This document shows positions 27,065 to 34,655 of a stretch of DNA of 64,000 nt, in pieces. The DNA is from Mesorhizobium loti CJ3sym (GTDB taxonomy: Bacteria > Pseudomonadota > Alphaproteobacteria > Rhizobiales > Rhizobiaceae). The stretch lies in the NCBI RefSeq assembly GCF_000472785.1, contig NZ_AXAL01000008.1, positions 62,001-126,000 on the forward strand. The letters run 5' to 3'. Position 1 is the first letter of the stretch. Every line of letters begins with the position of its first letter. The translations under genes and the position numbers were made by a program. The notes under the pieces were generated by a model. The model had not been told where the DNA came from and did not search any database. It saw only the letters and a list, made by a program, of their open reading frames with translations.

Positions 27065-27520
27065 CTACTTGACGATGACGATGCTGGTGTTGGCCGGCCC
27101 GAAGGTTTCGACAAGCTGGTAGAAATCGGCGGCATTGTCGGGATGCAGCCGCACGCAGCCATGCGAGGCCGGCTGGCCGAGGCGCTTGATGGCATAGGTG
27201 GCGTGAACCGCGTAGCCACCGCTGAAGAAGACCGAGTGCGGCATCGGCGCATTGTCGTACTTCTTCGAATACCACATCTCATGCATGCGCGTCGGCTTGA
27301 ACGAGCCGGTCGGCGTCACATGCGCCCGGTCACCGGTGGAAACCTTCCAGGCGAAGGCCGGCCGGCCATCGACCGAGACTTCCATGACCTGCTGCGAAAG
27401 CGAGACCCGCGCCACGATCCTGTTGGCGGCATGGGCAGCGTTGGCGCCAAACAGAAGCGCAGTGGCCGTGAGCGCGGCAGCGGTGATGTTGATGAGCTTG
27501 GCGGAAATGGTGGTGTGCAT
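27065..27520 (-). CDS. L,D-transpeptidase (YkuD domain), secreted
   Basis: 151 residues. Signal peptide about 1-32 (AALTATALLFGANAAHA). The YkuD domain holds STGDRAHVTPTGSF, HATYAIKRLGQP and the catalytic SHGCVRLHPDNA (Cys122). Forms 3-3 peptidoglycan cross-links or anchors proteins to the wall in the periplasm. ATG at 27520 follows GAGGGGACATC. Small, single-domain version as common in rhizobia, which carry many paralogues. Confidence 0.9.
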   Translation of the reverse strand: MHTTISAKLINITAAALTATALLFGANAAHAANRIVARVSLSQQVMEVSVDGRPAFAWKVSTGDRAHVTPTGSFKPTRMHEMWYSKKYDNAPMPHSVFFSGGYAVHATYAIKRLGQPASHGCVRLHPDNAADFYQLVETFGPANTSIVIVK

Positions 27521-27860
27521 GATGTCCCCTCTCTCTGCCGGTCCGGCCGACTCCATCTGATGAGCGGCTTATCGTTGCTGCATGTTTCGGACAGATTTCG
27601 CGAAATGCTCGTTTGTGTTTCGAATCTGTTTCCTATGGTTAACAAGCCAGGGAGTCGCAGTGGTGATAACGGCACCCGCGAAATGAGACCGGGATCGGGA
27701 ACATGGGTGTATCCCGCGAAACGAAAGTTCGAATTACCCTTATATGAAAGATCAAAGTTCAATCTCGAAACCAATCTGCAACAAAGCGCGGCTTTGCGCG
27801 GCATGATCCGGATACGGGCCGGAAGCAAAGTTGACGTAACGAAAGCAGACGGCAACGACC
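27521..27860. other. Intergenic region upstream of the L,D-transpeptidase
   Basis: 340 nt of lower GC than the neighbours. It must contain the transpeptidase promoter (minus strand). I see no repeat, terminator or coding region I can support. Confidence 0.4.
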
Positions 27861-28163
27861 ATGGGAACGAAAACGAACACGCGGTCCTGGCTCTTCAGGA
27901 TCAGCATCGCAGCGGCGGCCATCAGCGGTGTCGGCAAAATTACCGGCGACCCCGTGGCAAGGCTGGCGGCGATGAGTTCGAGTGAGATCTCGACCCTGCA
28001 CGTCGCCCTGTTTTCCGCCACGGTCTGGATTGTGTCCAGCCTGCGCATTGCCCGACTAAAGGCCCTCTGGCGGGTTGGCCTTCGGTTGCTGGCATTGCGC
28101 GGCCCCTCCGGCGACTTGCTGCTGGAGGACCGAAGGCCCGCGCCGCGACGGGGGGCTCCGTAA
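27861..28163 (+). CDS. Hypothetical small membrane protein
   Basis: 100 residues with two weakly hydrophobic stretches (LFRISIAAAAISGVG, LHVALFSATVWIVSSL) and a basic Arg-rich C-terminus. No family recognised, and the ribosome-binding site is weak. It may be spurious; kept because the composition is membrane-protein-like and nothing opposes it on the other strand. Confidence 0.35.
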   Translation: MGTKTNTRSWLFRISIAAAAISGVGKITGDPVARLAAMSSSEISTLHVALFSATVWIVSSLRIARLKALWRVGLRLLALRGPSGDLLLEDRRPAPRRGAP

Positions 28164-28246
28164 GCGGCGCGGGCACTTCGGGAGTTTCCTGAAGCGACCC
28201 GCGACAGATCATCTTTGACGAATTTGCATTTCTGGGGATTGGAACG

Positions 28247-28414
28247 ATGAAACCGAAATTCGCGGCCTCGGTGCTGTCCGCATTGCTTTACGCGCAGGGC
28301 CTGCTCGGCTTTGCCGCCCTCGCCACCGTGCTGCTCAAGGACCGTGTCCAGGCAAACGAACTCGTCGTGGCCAGTGACATGCACTCGGGTCCGTCGCTGC
28401 TGGTGGTACGCTGA
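28247..28414 (+). CDS. Small hypothetical exported or membrane protein (55 aa)
   Basis: Begins MKPKFAASVLSALLYAQG followed by a hydrophobic run LLGFAALATVLL and a short polar tail ending SLLVVR. A positively charged start plus hydrophobic helix suggests a signal anchor or single-pass protein. GGGGATT lies about 7 nt upstream of the ATG. No family recognised. Confidence 0.45.
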   Translation: MKPKFAASVLSALLYAQGLLGFAALATVLLKDRVQANELVVASDMHSGPSLLVVR

Positions 28415-28482
28415 GTTTCGGGAGCATCGGTGAATTGGAAAACCCGATGCTCAGCCAGAAAGATAACCCGGATGCGCTGCCG

Positions 28483-29187
28483 TCAGTCAGCGAACTGGCG
28501 CGGCGGATCGAAACGGTAGCCGGCGCCACGTATGGTGGTGATGGTCTCGGTGTCGAGCTTGCGGCGCAGCCGCACGATGCGCGAATCGATAGAGCGATCG
28601 AAGGCGTCGGCATTCTCGGCCGGCGCGGCGGCGATGATGTCGTCACGCGTCAGCACCTTGCGCGGGCTCGCCAGGAACAATCTGAGCAGCGCCACCTGCC
28701 CGGGCGAAAGCTGTTCCTCCGTACCGGAGCGGTGCATGACGATGGCCGATCTCAAATCGACGGTCGCGTTCTCCAGAACGATCAGTTCCTGGGTGCCTCT
28801 GCCGCGCCGCGAAAGCAGGCCGCCGACACGGGCGGCGAGTTCCCGGACATTGAGGGGGCTTTCGACAACGTCGGCCGCACCCAGTTCGAGCGCCAGCACC
28901 TTGTCGACGAGATCGGCCGGCTGGCAGATCAGGATGAAATCCGGCCCGTCCTCGTCGCCTTCGCCGCCATGACGCCTGAGCAGATCCCGCCCTTCAGCCT
29001 GGCTGAGACTGTCGCCAACCACGACGACATCGATACCCTTGCCCGCCAGCAGCGATTCCGCCTCCCATGGCTGCCGCGCCTGGCGCACATAATGGCCACG
29101 CCGCTCAAGATGGTCGGCAAGCTCGGTCGCAACCATTTCGGCGACGGAAACAAGCGCGATGACGGCTCGTGTGGCCATATTTTCCAA
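28483..29187 (-). CDS. OmpR-type response regulator with degenerate receiver domain
   Basis: 234 residues: receiver-like domain (1-120) and winged-helix DNA-binding domain (about 135-230; LSPGQVALLRLFLASPRKVLTRDDI, SRIVRLRRKLD, TTIRGAGYRFD). The receiver has lost its phosphorylation chemistry: the acidic pair is replaced (VIALVS), the phosphoacceptor position is Gly58 (DVVVVGDSL) and the conserved Lys is Ser110 (ADVVESPLNVREL). It probably acts without phosphorylation, or through dimerisation or another signal. Divergent from a canonical response regulator. Confidence 0.82.
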   Translation of the reverse strand: MENMATRAVIALVSVAEMVATELADHLERRGHYVRQARQPWEAESLLAGKGIDVVVVGDSLSQAEGRDLLRRHGGEGDEDGPDFILICQPADLVDKVLALELGAADVVESPLNVRELAARVGGLLSRRGRGTQELIVLENATVDLRSAIVMHRSGTEEQLSPGQVALLRLFLASPRKVLTRDDIIAAAPAENADAFDRSIDSRIVRLRRKLDTETITTIRGAGYRFDPPRQFAD

Positions 29188-29271
29188 CCGTTCCCTGGCA
29201 ACCGGATATGAGTGCTGGACATCATGTTTATACCCAATCTACTTTCCACTGAAAGTGGCAGCGAGGGCATC

Positions 29272-29997
29272 GTGCGGGCAAGAATTGTCATTGTCGAGGA
29301 CGAGCCCGACCTGAGGGACGCTGTTGCCGAATATCTCGGCGCCTCCGGCTACGATGTCGCGACCGCCGAGACCGCTGCCGCCGCGCGCAGCCTGGTCGAA
29401 ACGCAGCCGTTCCATCTGGCGATCCTCGACATCGCCATGCCGGGCGAAGACGGGCTGTCGCTCGGTCGCTGGCTGCGCTCGAAAATGCCGATTGGGATCA
29501 TCTACGCGACCGCCGCCGGCACAGCGCTCGACCGCATCGTCGGGCTGGAACTGGGCGCCGATGACTATATCGTCAAGCCCTACGAACTGCGTGAATTGCT
29601 GGCCAGGGTCCGCAGCGTGCTGCGCCGCGTCCCGCAGCCGACGGAGCCGCAAGGCAAGAAGCTCGCGGCAAACCGCCGGTCCGTCGCCTTCGGCCCCTTC
29701 CAGGCCGACCTCGACGGCAGGCTGGTCACCGGCGTCAACGGCACGGTGATCGACATGGCCAAGAGCGAATTCGACGTGCTGGAGGTTTTCCTGACTCGCG
29801 CCAACCGGCTGTTAACGCGCGCCGCGATCTCGGAGGCAATCGGCTTCACCGAGGACCCGGAATCGTCGCGCGCCGTCGACATCCGCATCATGCGCCTGAG
29901 GAAGAAGATCGAGGCCGACCCGGCCAACCCGAAATTCCTGCGCACGGTGCGCGGCGAAGGCTATATCTTCTCGCTGCCGACCGGCGACAGCAACTGA
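29272..29997 (+). CDS. OmpR-family response regulator (canonical)
   Basis: About 241 residues. The receiver has the acidic pair in VIVEDEPDLRDA, the phosphoacceptor Asp in LAILDIAMPGEDG, and KPYELRELLARV; the C-terminus is a winged helix (DMAKSEFDVLEVFLTRANRLLTR, LRKKIEADP, RTVRGEGYIFSL). GTG at 29272 has GCGAGGG upstream; ATG at 29212 or 29224 would extend into the divergent promoter. The hybrid histidine kinase 80 nt downstream is its probable partner. Confidence 0.88.
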   Translation: MRARIVIVEDEPDLRDAVAEYLGASGYDVATAETAAAARSLVETQPFHLAILDIAMPGEDGLSLGRWLRSKMPIGIIYATAAGTALDRIVGLELGADDYIVKPYELRELLARVRSVLRRVPQPTEPQGKKLAANRRSVAFGPFQADLDGRLVTGVNGTVIDMAKSEFDVLEVFLTRANRLLTRAAISEAIGFTEDPESSRAVDIRIMRLRKKIEADPANPKFLRTVRGEGYIFSLPTGDSN

Positions 29998-30077
29998 GCG
30001 CCAGGCCCACGGGGTTTCGGGTTCGCAGCCGTTGTTCGCCGATCGAATTGGCATCACTTTGAAAATGACGGCTGACG

Positions 30078-32165
30078 ATGACGCGCGAAGCAACAAGCAC
30101 GGATATGCAAGGTTTCAGGCAGGGCGCGGCGATGGCGGCAGTGCGCGTCGTTCGCCGGCTGCGCGAGGCCGGCGACTGGCAGCGCGAGATGGACGGCATA
30201 CTGGAAACGTTGTGCCGTGCCATCGAGTGCCAGCGCGGCATCCTGTTCCGCTTGCGCGAACTGCCCGGCCAGGGGTTTGCCCAGTCGGTCGCCTCCTACT
30301 GGATTGACCCCGACTTCGGCGGCGAACTCGCGTCCCCGACCGTCATCATGCAGTCGATCGTCAATTCGGATCCGCTGCTGGAGCGCGTGGCCGAGGACGA
30401 ACGGCAAGGCAAGATCTTTGCCGGGCACACGCGCGACCTCGAAGGGTTCCTGAGAACCGATTTCGAAAAGCAGAACATCAAGTCGTTCCTGTCGGTATCG
30501 ATCTTCGCGCACGGCCATTTGTGGGGCACGCTCGCCGTCAATGATTGTGTCGATGAGCGTGAATGGACCGACGAGGAAGAGGCGACGCTGCACATCATCG
30601 CGCTCGCCATCGGCGACGCCATCGAACACTCGCCCTCCGATGCCCATGCCAGCGAAGTCATCCGCCGCACCATGCTGCAGGCCTCGCTCGACGCCATCAT
30701 CGTCATCGACGAGGCCGGCTCGATCATCGAATTCAATCCGGCCGCCGAGAAGATGTTCGGCTTCCTGCGCAGCGACATCCTCGGCAAGGACCTGCTCGAC
30801 ACTGTCGTGCCCGAATACTACCGCAAGGGCTATTCCTCCGGTGCCGACTACATGTCCGGTCGCGGCGCGCCAATGGTCGGCCAGCGGATCGAGACGGTGA
30901 CGCAGAATGCCGCCGGCGAGGTGTTTCCGATCGAGCTGACGGCGACCGAGATGCGCGTCGCCGACCGTCGCCTGATCTTCGGCTCGATCCGCGACCTGCG
31001 CGACAGGCTGCGCGCCGAGGAGGAGATCAACCGCCAGCGCGAGAAACTGCACCAGAACGAGAAGATGGCGGCGATGGGTTCGCTGCTTGCAGGTGTCTCG
31101 CACGAGCTCAACAACCCGCTCGCCGTGGTGGTCGCGCAATCGACGCTGCTGCATGAATTCGCCACCGATCCGCAGACCAAGGTGCGTGCCGAGAAGGTGC
31201 GCGCCGCCGCCGAGCGCTGCGGCCGCATCGTCAAGAGCTTCCTGTCGATGGTGCGTCTGCATCCCGCGGCGCAGGCCGAGACCGATCTCAACCAGGTGAT
31301 CCGCGCGGCACTCGAAGTGACAGCCTATGGCGCACGCTCGAGCGGCATCATTATCGACACCGATTTCGCGCCTGGTCCGCTGCTGGCCATGGCGGACGCC
31401 GACCACGTGACACAGGTGGCCGCCAACTTTTTGATCAACAGCCAGCACGCCTTGGCCGGTGTTGCGGGCGACCGGTTGATCAAGGTGCGGACATTCCGCA
31501 GCGAGCTGGGCAAACCCGGCTTTTCGGTCGAGGACAACGGGCCTGGCATTCCCGAAGCGATCCGCAACCGCATCTTCGAATCCTACTTCACCACCAAGCC
31601 GGTCGGCGTGGGCACCGGCATCGGCCTGTCGATCTCGAAATCGATCATCGAGCGGCACAATGGCAATGTCTGGTTCGAGGAAGTGCTCCCCAAAGGCGCG
31701 CGTTTCGTCGTCCAGCTGCCGGCCATCGCGGCCGGTGCCGTCATCGCCGGCGAGAACCAGCCACGCTCGAGCGGCCTGCGCCACGCCCTGATCATCGATG
31801 ATGAGCCTGATGTCGCGGGCTCCTTATCCGACATTCTCGAACTGATGGGCATCAAATCGCGGATCGCGCCCATCTGGGAATCGGGCGCCGCCACCCTGGG
31901 CGGTCACATGCCCCCGGACATCGTTTTTTCGGATCTGCGCATGCCCGGCATATCAGGCATTGCCATCTATCGCGAACTGCTGGTCGAAAGGCCCGATCTC
32001 GCGCGGCGTTTCGTGCTGGTCACCGGCGACCTGATTGGCGCCAAAGCGGAAATCGAAGCCTTGCCGGCGCCGCAGCGGCCGCAGATCCTGGAGAAACCGT
32101 TCAGCACGCTGGATGTACGCAGCGTGCTTTCAACCATCGCCGAGCAGGCCGCGTTGAAAGGATAA
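30078..32165 (+). CDS. GAF-PAS hybrid histidine kinase with C-terminal receiver
   Basis: 695 residues, no membrane segments. GAF domain about 35-185, PAS about 195-310 (DAIIVIDEAGSIIEFNPAAEKMFGF), HisKA with phospho-His342 in LAGVSHELNNPLAVV, HATPase_c (AANFLINSQHAL, FSVEDNGPGIPEAI, GVGTGIGLSISKSIIERHNG), then a receiver from about 575 (ALIIDDEPDVAGSL, FSDLRMPGISG, LEKPF). A cytosolic sensor, probably forming a phosphorelay with the adjacent response regulators. ATG at 30078. Confidence 0.9.
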   Translation: MTREATSTDMQGFRQGAAMAAVRVVRRLREAGDWQREMDGILETLCRAIECQRGILFRLRELPGQGFAQSVASYWIDPDFGGELASPTVIMQSIVNSDPLLERVAEDERQGKIFAGHTRDLEGFLRTDFEKQNIKSFLSVSIFAHGHLWGTLAVNDCVDEREWTDEEEATLHIIALAIGDAIEHSPSDAHASEVIRRTMLQASLDAIIVIDEAGSIIEFNPAAEKMFGFLRSDILGKDLLDTVVPEYYRKGYSSGADYMSGRGAPMVGQRIETVTQNAAGEVFPIELTATEMRVADRRLIFGSIRDLRDRLRAEEEINRQREKLHQNEKMAAMGSLLAGVSHELNNPLAVVVAQSTLLHEFATDPQTKVRAEKVRAAAERCGRIVKSFLSMVRLHPAAQAETDLNQVIRAALEVTAYGARSSGIIIDTDFAPGPLLAMADADHVTQVAANFLINSQHALAGVAGDRLIKVRTFRSELGKPGFSVEDNGPGIPEAIRNRIFESYFTTKPVGVGTGIGLSISKSIIERHNGNVWFEEVLPKGARFVVQLPAIAAGAVIAGENQPRSSGLRHALIIDDEPDVAGSLSDILELMGIKSRIAPIWESGAATLGGHMPPDIVFSDLRMPGISGIAIYRELLVERPDLARRFVLVTGDLIGAKAEIEALPAPQRPQILEKPFSTLDVRSVLSTIAEQAALKG

Positions 32166-32171
32166 AAAAGA

Positions 32172-32201
32172 GGCTCCCGGCCGACTTTGCGGACGGGAGC
32201 C
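32172..32201 (-). terminator. Intrinsic terminator, minus strand
   Basis: GGCTCCCG (32172-32179) pairs with CGGGAGCC (32194-32201). On the minus strand the stem is followed by CTTTTTTA, so it ends transcripts of the small secreted-protein gene that stops at 32289; on the plus strand no T run follows. Confidence 0.75.
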
Positions 32202-32288
32202 GAATGGAGCGCTGGAGGAAGCGCTCGGGGAGGTCAGGGCGTGGTCCCGAGCTGGGAACCGGTTTCGGGGTCACGCTTCGACGGAAAT

Positions 32289-32699
32289 CTAGAAAATATT
32301 TGGCGTGTTGGTCAGCGGCGCGGCATTGGCGATCATGCGGATCGCGCGCGCCTTGTGCGTGCCGGACTGCTCGGCGATGGCGCGCAGGCAATCCACGCTC
32401 TCGGCACCCCAGTTCTGTCCCTTGCAGGCGAAATCGGTCTCCGGCATCGGCAGGCGCGCGGTCTTGATTGTCGTCGAAGCGCCGTCGACGACGCTGGCCG
32501 GCGGATTCAACGAAGCGAAGGCCGGCCCGACTGTCGGCGTGAACGCCATGCCGATGAAGGCGCAAGCAGCCAGCGCCATGAACATGGCCATGGGATGGTC
32601 GTTGGCGCGTTGGCGAAGCGCCAGTTTTGGGCGGCGGTCAGCGCGCTCCGGAGCCTGAAGCCGACGCTGGCCGCTGATGGTCTCGACTTTCGCATGCAT
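32289..32699 (-). CDS. Hypothetical exported protein
   Basis: 136 residues. A basic N-terminal stretch (1-35) precedes a hydrophobic helix (AMFMALAACAFIGMAFTPTVGPAFA), so it is either an uncleaved anchor or a late signal peptide. The mature part has two cysteines (DFACKGQNW, SVDCLRAIA) that could form a disulfide in the periplasm. ATG at 32699 follows GAAGGGGAAGGCA. Not recognised as a named family. Confidence 0.7.
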   Translation of the reverse strand: MHAKVETISGQRRLQAPERADRRPKLALRQRANDHPMAMFMALAACAFIGMAFTPTVGPAFASLNPPASVVDGASTTIKTARLPMPETDFACKGQNWGAESVDCLRAIAEQSGTHKARAIRMIANAAPLTNTPNIF

Positions 32700-33129
32700 T
32701 GCCTTCCCCTTCGCTGAGTTTCTTTTTGGCGATGAAGCGAACTTAATCGCACTCTGTAACAGCACAAAATTGGCGCAGGTCTGGCAATGTAACAAGATTG
32801 AAACGGGTTGTCGGGCAAAACCGGGCAGAACCGGTCATTCCAGCTCTCATTTACCGGAGTAAGCGAACCCCGGATCGGCTCCCCCAGGCTGTCCCGAACC
32901 AGACGCCGGCCGAACAGCGGATCAGGCCACGCGGGGGCGAGCGTTTTTACCTCCGGCGAGGCGTCCTGTTCTTCAACTCGTACGCTTTGTGAAATCGCGC
33001 GGAAACAGCATTCCGGAACCGGGCTAACACCCGGATTCTCCGCGACTTTCTTAGGCAGCAGCCGCATCGAATTCAGCCACGGGCGATCCAAGGAAGCCGC
33101 CTTGGGTTCTTTCGTATTTTCACAAGCCA

Positions 33130-33145
33130 TTGCATTTCAATGCAA
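33130..33145. promoter_or_regulatory. Palindrome upstream of the Rieske gene
   Basis: TTGCATTTCAATGCAA: arms TTGCAT/ATGCAA around TTCA. Its centre is 28 bp upstream of the centre of the BetI-like dyad. A second operator is possible. Confidence 0.4.
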
Positions 33146-33157
33146 AATATGATTTTA

Positions 33158-33173
33158 TTGAATGATTATTCAA
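33158..33173. promoter_or_regulatory. BetI-like operator 1, Rieske promoter
   Basis: TTGAATGATTATTCAA, a perfect 6-bp dyad, 20 nt before the Rieske start. Matches two further sites of the same form at 36161 and 44370, and fits repression by the TetR protein at 42797-43483. Confidence 0.6.
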
Positions 33174-33193
33174 CAAAAAAGAAGAGACGTTTT

Positions 33194-34396
33194 ATGAACC
33201 CGCACCTCCGTGACGTGGCGATCCCCAACGATTGGGACCGGCGGGGACTACCGGGCTGGAGTTACCATTCCGATGCCCTTCTCGAGCTCGAGAAGGAGCA
33301 TGTTTTCCGCAATCATTGGCAGATCGTCGGCCATGTCAGCGACATGCCCAACGCCGGTGACTATTTGACCATGGATGTGGTCGGCGAGCGTGCCCTGATC
33401 GTGCGTGGCAAGGACGGCGTCGTGCGCGGCTTCAACAATATGTGCCGCCACCGGGGCAGCCGCGTGGTCGCCGACAGCCAGGGCAATTGCAAGAACGCGC
33501 TGGTATGCCCGTTCCATGGCTGGGTCTACAATCTCGACGGCACGCTGCGCGGCGCGGCCCGCCCGCGCTCCTTCCCCGATCTCGACAAGACCGAGTTCGG
33601 CTTGATGCCGCTCGACCTCGAAATCTGGATGGGTTTCATCTTCATCCGTTTTCGCAATGGTGGACCGCAACCTTCAGTCGCCGAGCTTCTGAAGCCCATT
33701 GAAACCGAACTCGCGCATTACAACGCAGCCGACATGGTGCCATCCTGGGGCATCTGGACCCAGAAGACCCCGGTCAACTGGAAGTCCGTGCGCGACGTCG
33801 ACAATGAAGGCTATCACGTCGCCATGGCGCACCCCGCGCTGCAGGATCTCTACGGCGCCACCTATTTCGACGAGCCCTTCATCAATGGCGTGTCGCGCTC
33901 CTTCGCCACCTACAACCCGCATGCCGGCCGCCGCTGGAGCGTCAAGAACTATGTCAAGATCGCGCCCGAGCCGGCACATCTGCCGGACCACCTAAAGAAG
34001 GCCTGGGTCTATTATGGCATCTTCCCCAACGCGGTTATTTCGGTGATGCCGGAATCGGTGCAGTTCTATCAAGAGTTCCCGCTGTCGACGGGCGAGACCC
34101 TTTTGCGCGGCGCCATCTATCGCTACCGTGACGAAAGCCGTGAACAGGCGGCCGCTCGCTATCTGTCGTTCCGCATCGACCGTGACACCATGTCGGAGGA
34201 TGTGCAGCTTTCGGTATGGTCGAACGAGTCCATGCTGTCCGAGGCTTTCGAGGGTTTCTACCTCTCCGATCTGGAATATGGCGTGCGCACCCACCACGAC
34301 CATCTGCGCAAGATGCTGCCGGTGCTGGACCTGGAGACCGCGCCCGAGGAGAAGGACATGTGGAATTTGAACGACGCGCTCAGGTCGCGGGGGTAA
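33194..34396 (+). CDS. Rieske-type oxygenase alpha subunit, quaternary-amine type
   Basis: 400 residues. The Rieske [2Fe-2S] site is Cys84-x-His86 (MCRHRGSR) and Cys105-x2-His108 (CPFHGW). The mononuclear iron ligands His208 and His213 lie in DNEGYHVAMAHP. The residue three before His208, Asp in naphthalene dioxygenase and needed for electron transfer between subunits, is Glu205 here, as reported for carnitine monooxygenase CntA. This points to an N-methyl or quaternary-ammonium substrate rather than an aromatic one. ATG at 33194 is chosen; the frame opens earlier. No reductase partner is encoded nearby. Confidence 0.85.
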   Translation: MNPHLRDVAIPNDWDRRGLPGWSYHSDALLELEKEHVFRNHWQIVGHVSDMPNAGDYLTMDVVGERALIVRGKDGVVRGFNNMCRHRGSRVVADSQGNCKNALVCPFHGWVYNLDGTLRGAARPRSFPDLDKTEFGLMPLDLEIWMGFIFIRFRNGGPQPSVAELLKPIETELAHYNAADMVPSWGIWTQKTPVNWKSVRDVDNEGYHVAMAHPALQDLYGATYFDEPFINGVSRSFATYNPHAGRRWSVKNYVKIAPEPAHLPDHLKKAWVYYGIFPNAVISVMPESVQFYQEFPLSTGETLLRGAIYRYRDESREQAAARYLSFRIDRDTMSEDVQLSVWSNESMLSEAFEGFYLSDLEYGVRTHHDHLRKMLPVLDLETAPEEKDMWNLNDALRSRG

Positions 34397-34398
34397 CA

Positions 34399-34652
34399 CC
34401 CTTCCTTCTCCCCGTTTCACGGGGAGAAGGTGCCCGAAGGGCGGATGAGGGGCGGCGCCAACGCCTCGCGATTGGCTCGCCCCGCAGAAGATAATCGTCA
34501 GACTAAAGCCTTGTGAGCCGGCGCTGCGCCAGCCGGTGAGGGGATCGCCTCAGACGGATGAAGTTCTCAAACGCGACCAATAGCGAATGTCAGGGCCGCC
34601 CCTCATCCGCCCGTTGGGCACCTTCTCCCCGTGAAACGGGGAGAAGGAAGGA
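34399..34652. repeat. Long inverted-repeat element (MITE/RIME-like)
   Basis: About 254 bp with nearly identical 58-bp inverted arms: 34399-34456 (CTTCTCCCCGTTTCACGGGG, then GGGCGGATGAGGGGCGGC) and 34595-34652 (GCCGCCCCTCATCCGCCC, then CCCCGTGAAACGGGGAGAAG). Each arm itself contains a hairpin. It fills the space between the convergent Rieske and aminotransferase genes and may act as their terminator. No transposase. Confidence 0.8.
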
Positions 34653-34655
34653 CCT

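Larger units (their letters stand above)
32700..33193. other. Long divergent intergenic region
   Basis: About 494 nt between the exported protein (minus) and the Rieske oxygenase (plus). Open frames on both strands show no family and conflict with each other, so I treat it as non-coding. Its plus-strand end is AT-rich and holds two 16-bp dyads, at 33130-33145 and 33158-33173. Confidence 0.5.

Noticed and set aside
30054..31784. A 576-codon minus-strand frame opposite the hybrid kinase
   Set aside because: Shadow frame; the kinase, GAF, PAS and receiver motifs are all on the plus strand.
32507..33152. Open frames on both strands in the region before the Rieske gene
   Set aside because: They contradict each other, lack motifs, and the minus-strand one runs into the exported-protein gene in a different frame.
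34399..34652. Insertion sequence or CRISPR array
   Set aside because: No transposase frame and only two inverted copies, with no regular spacing of direct repeats.
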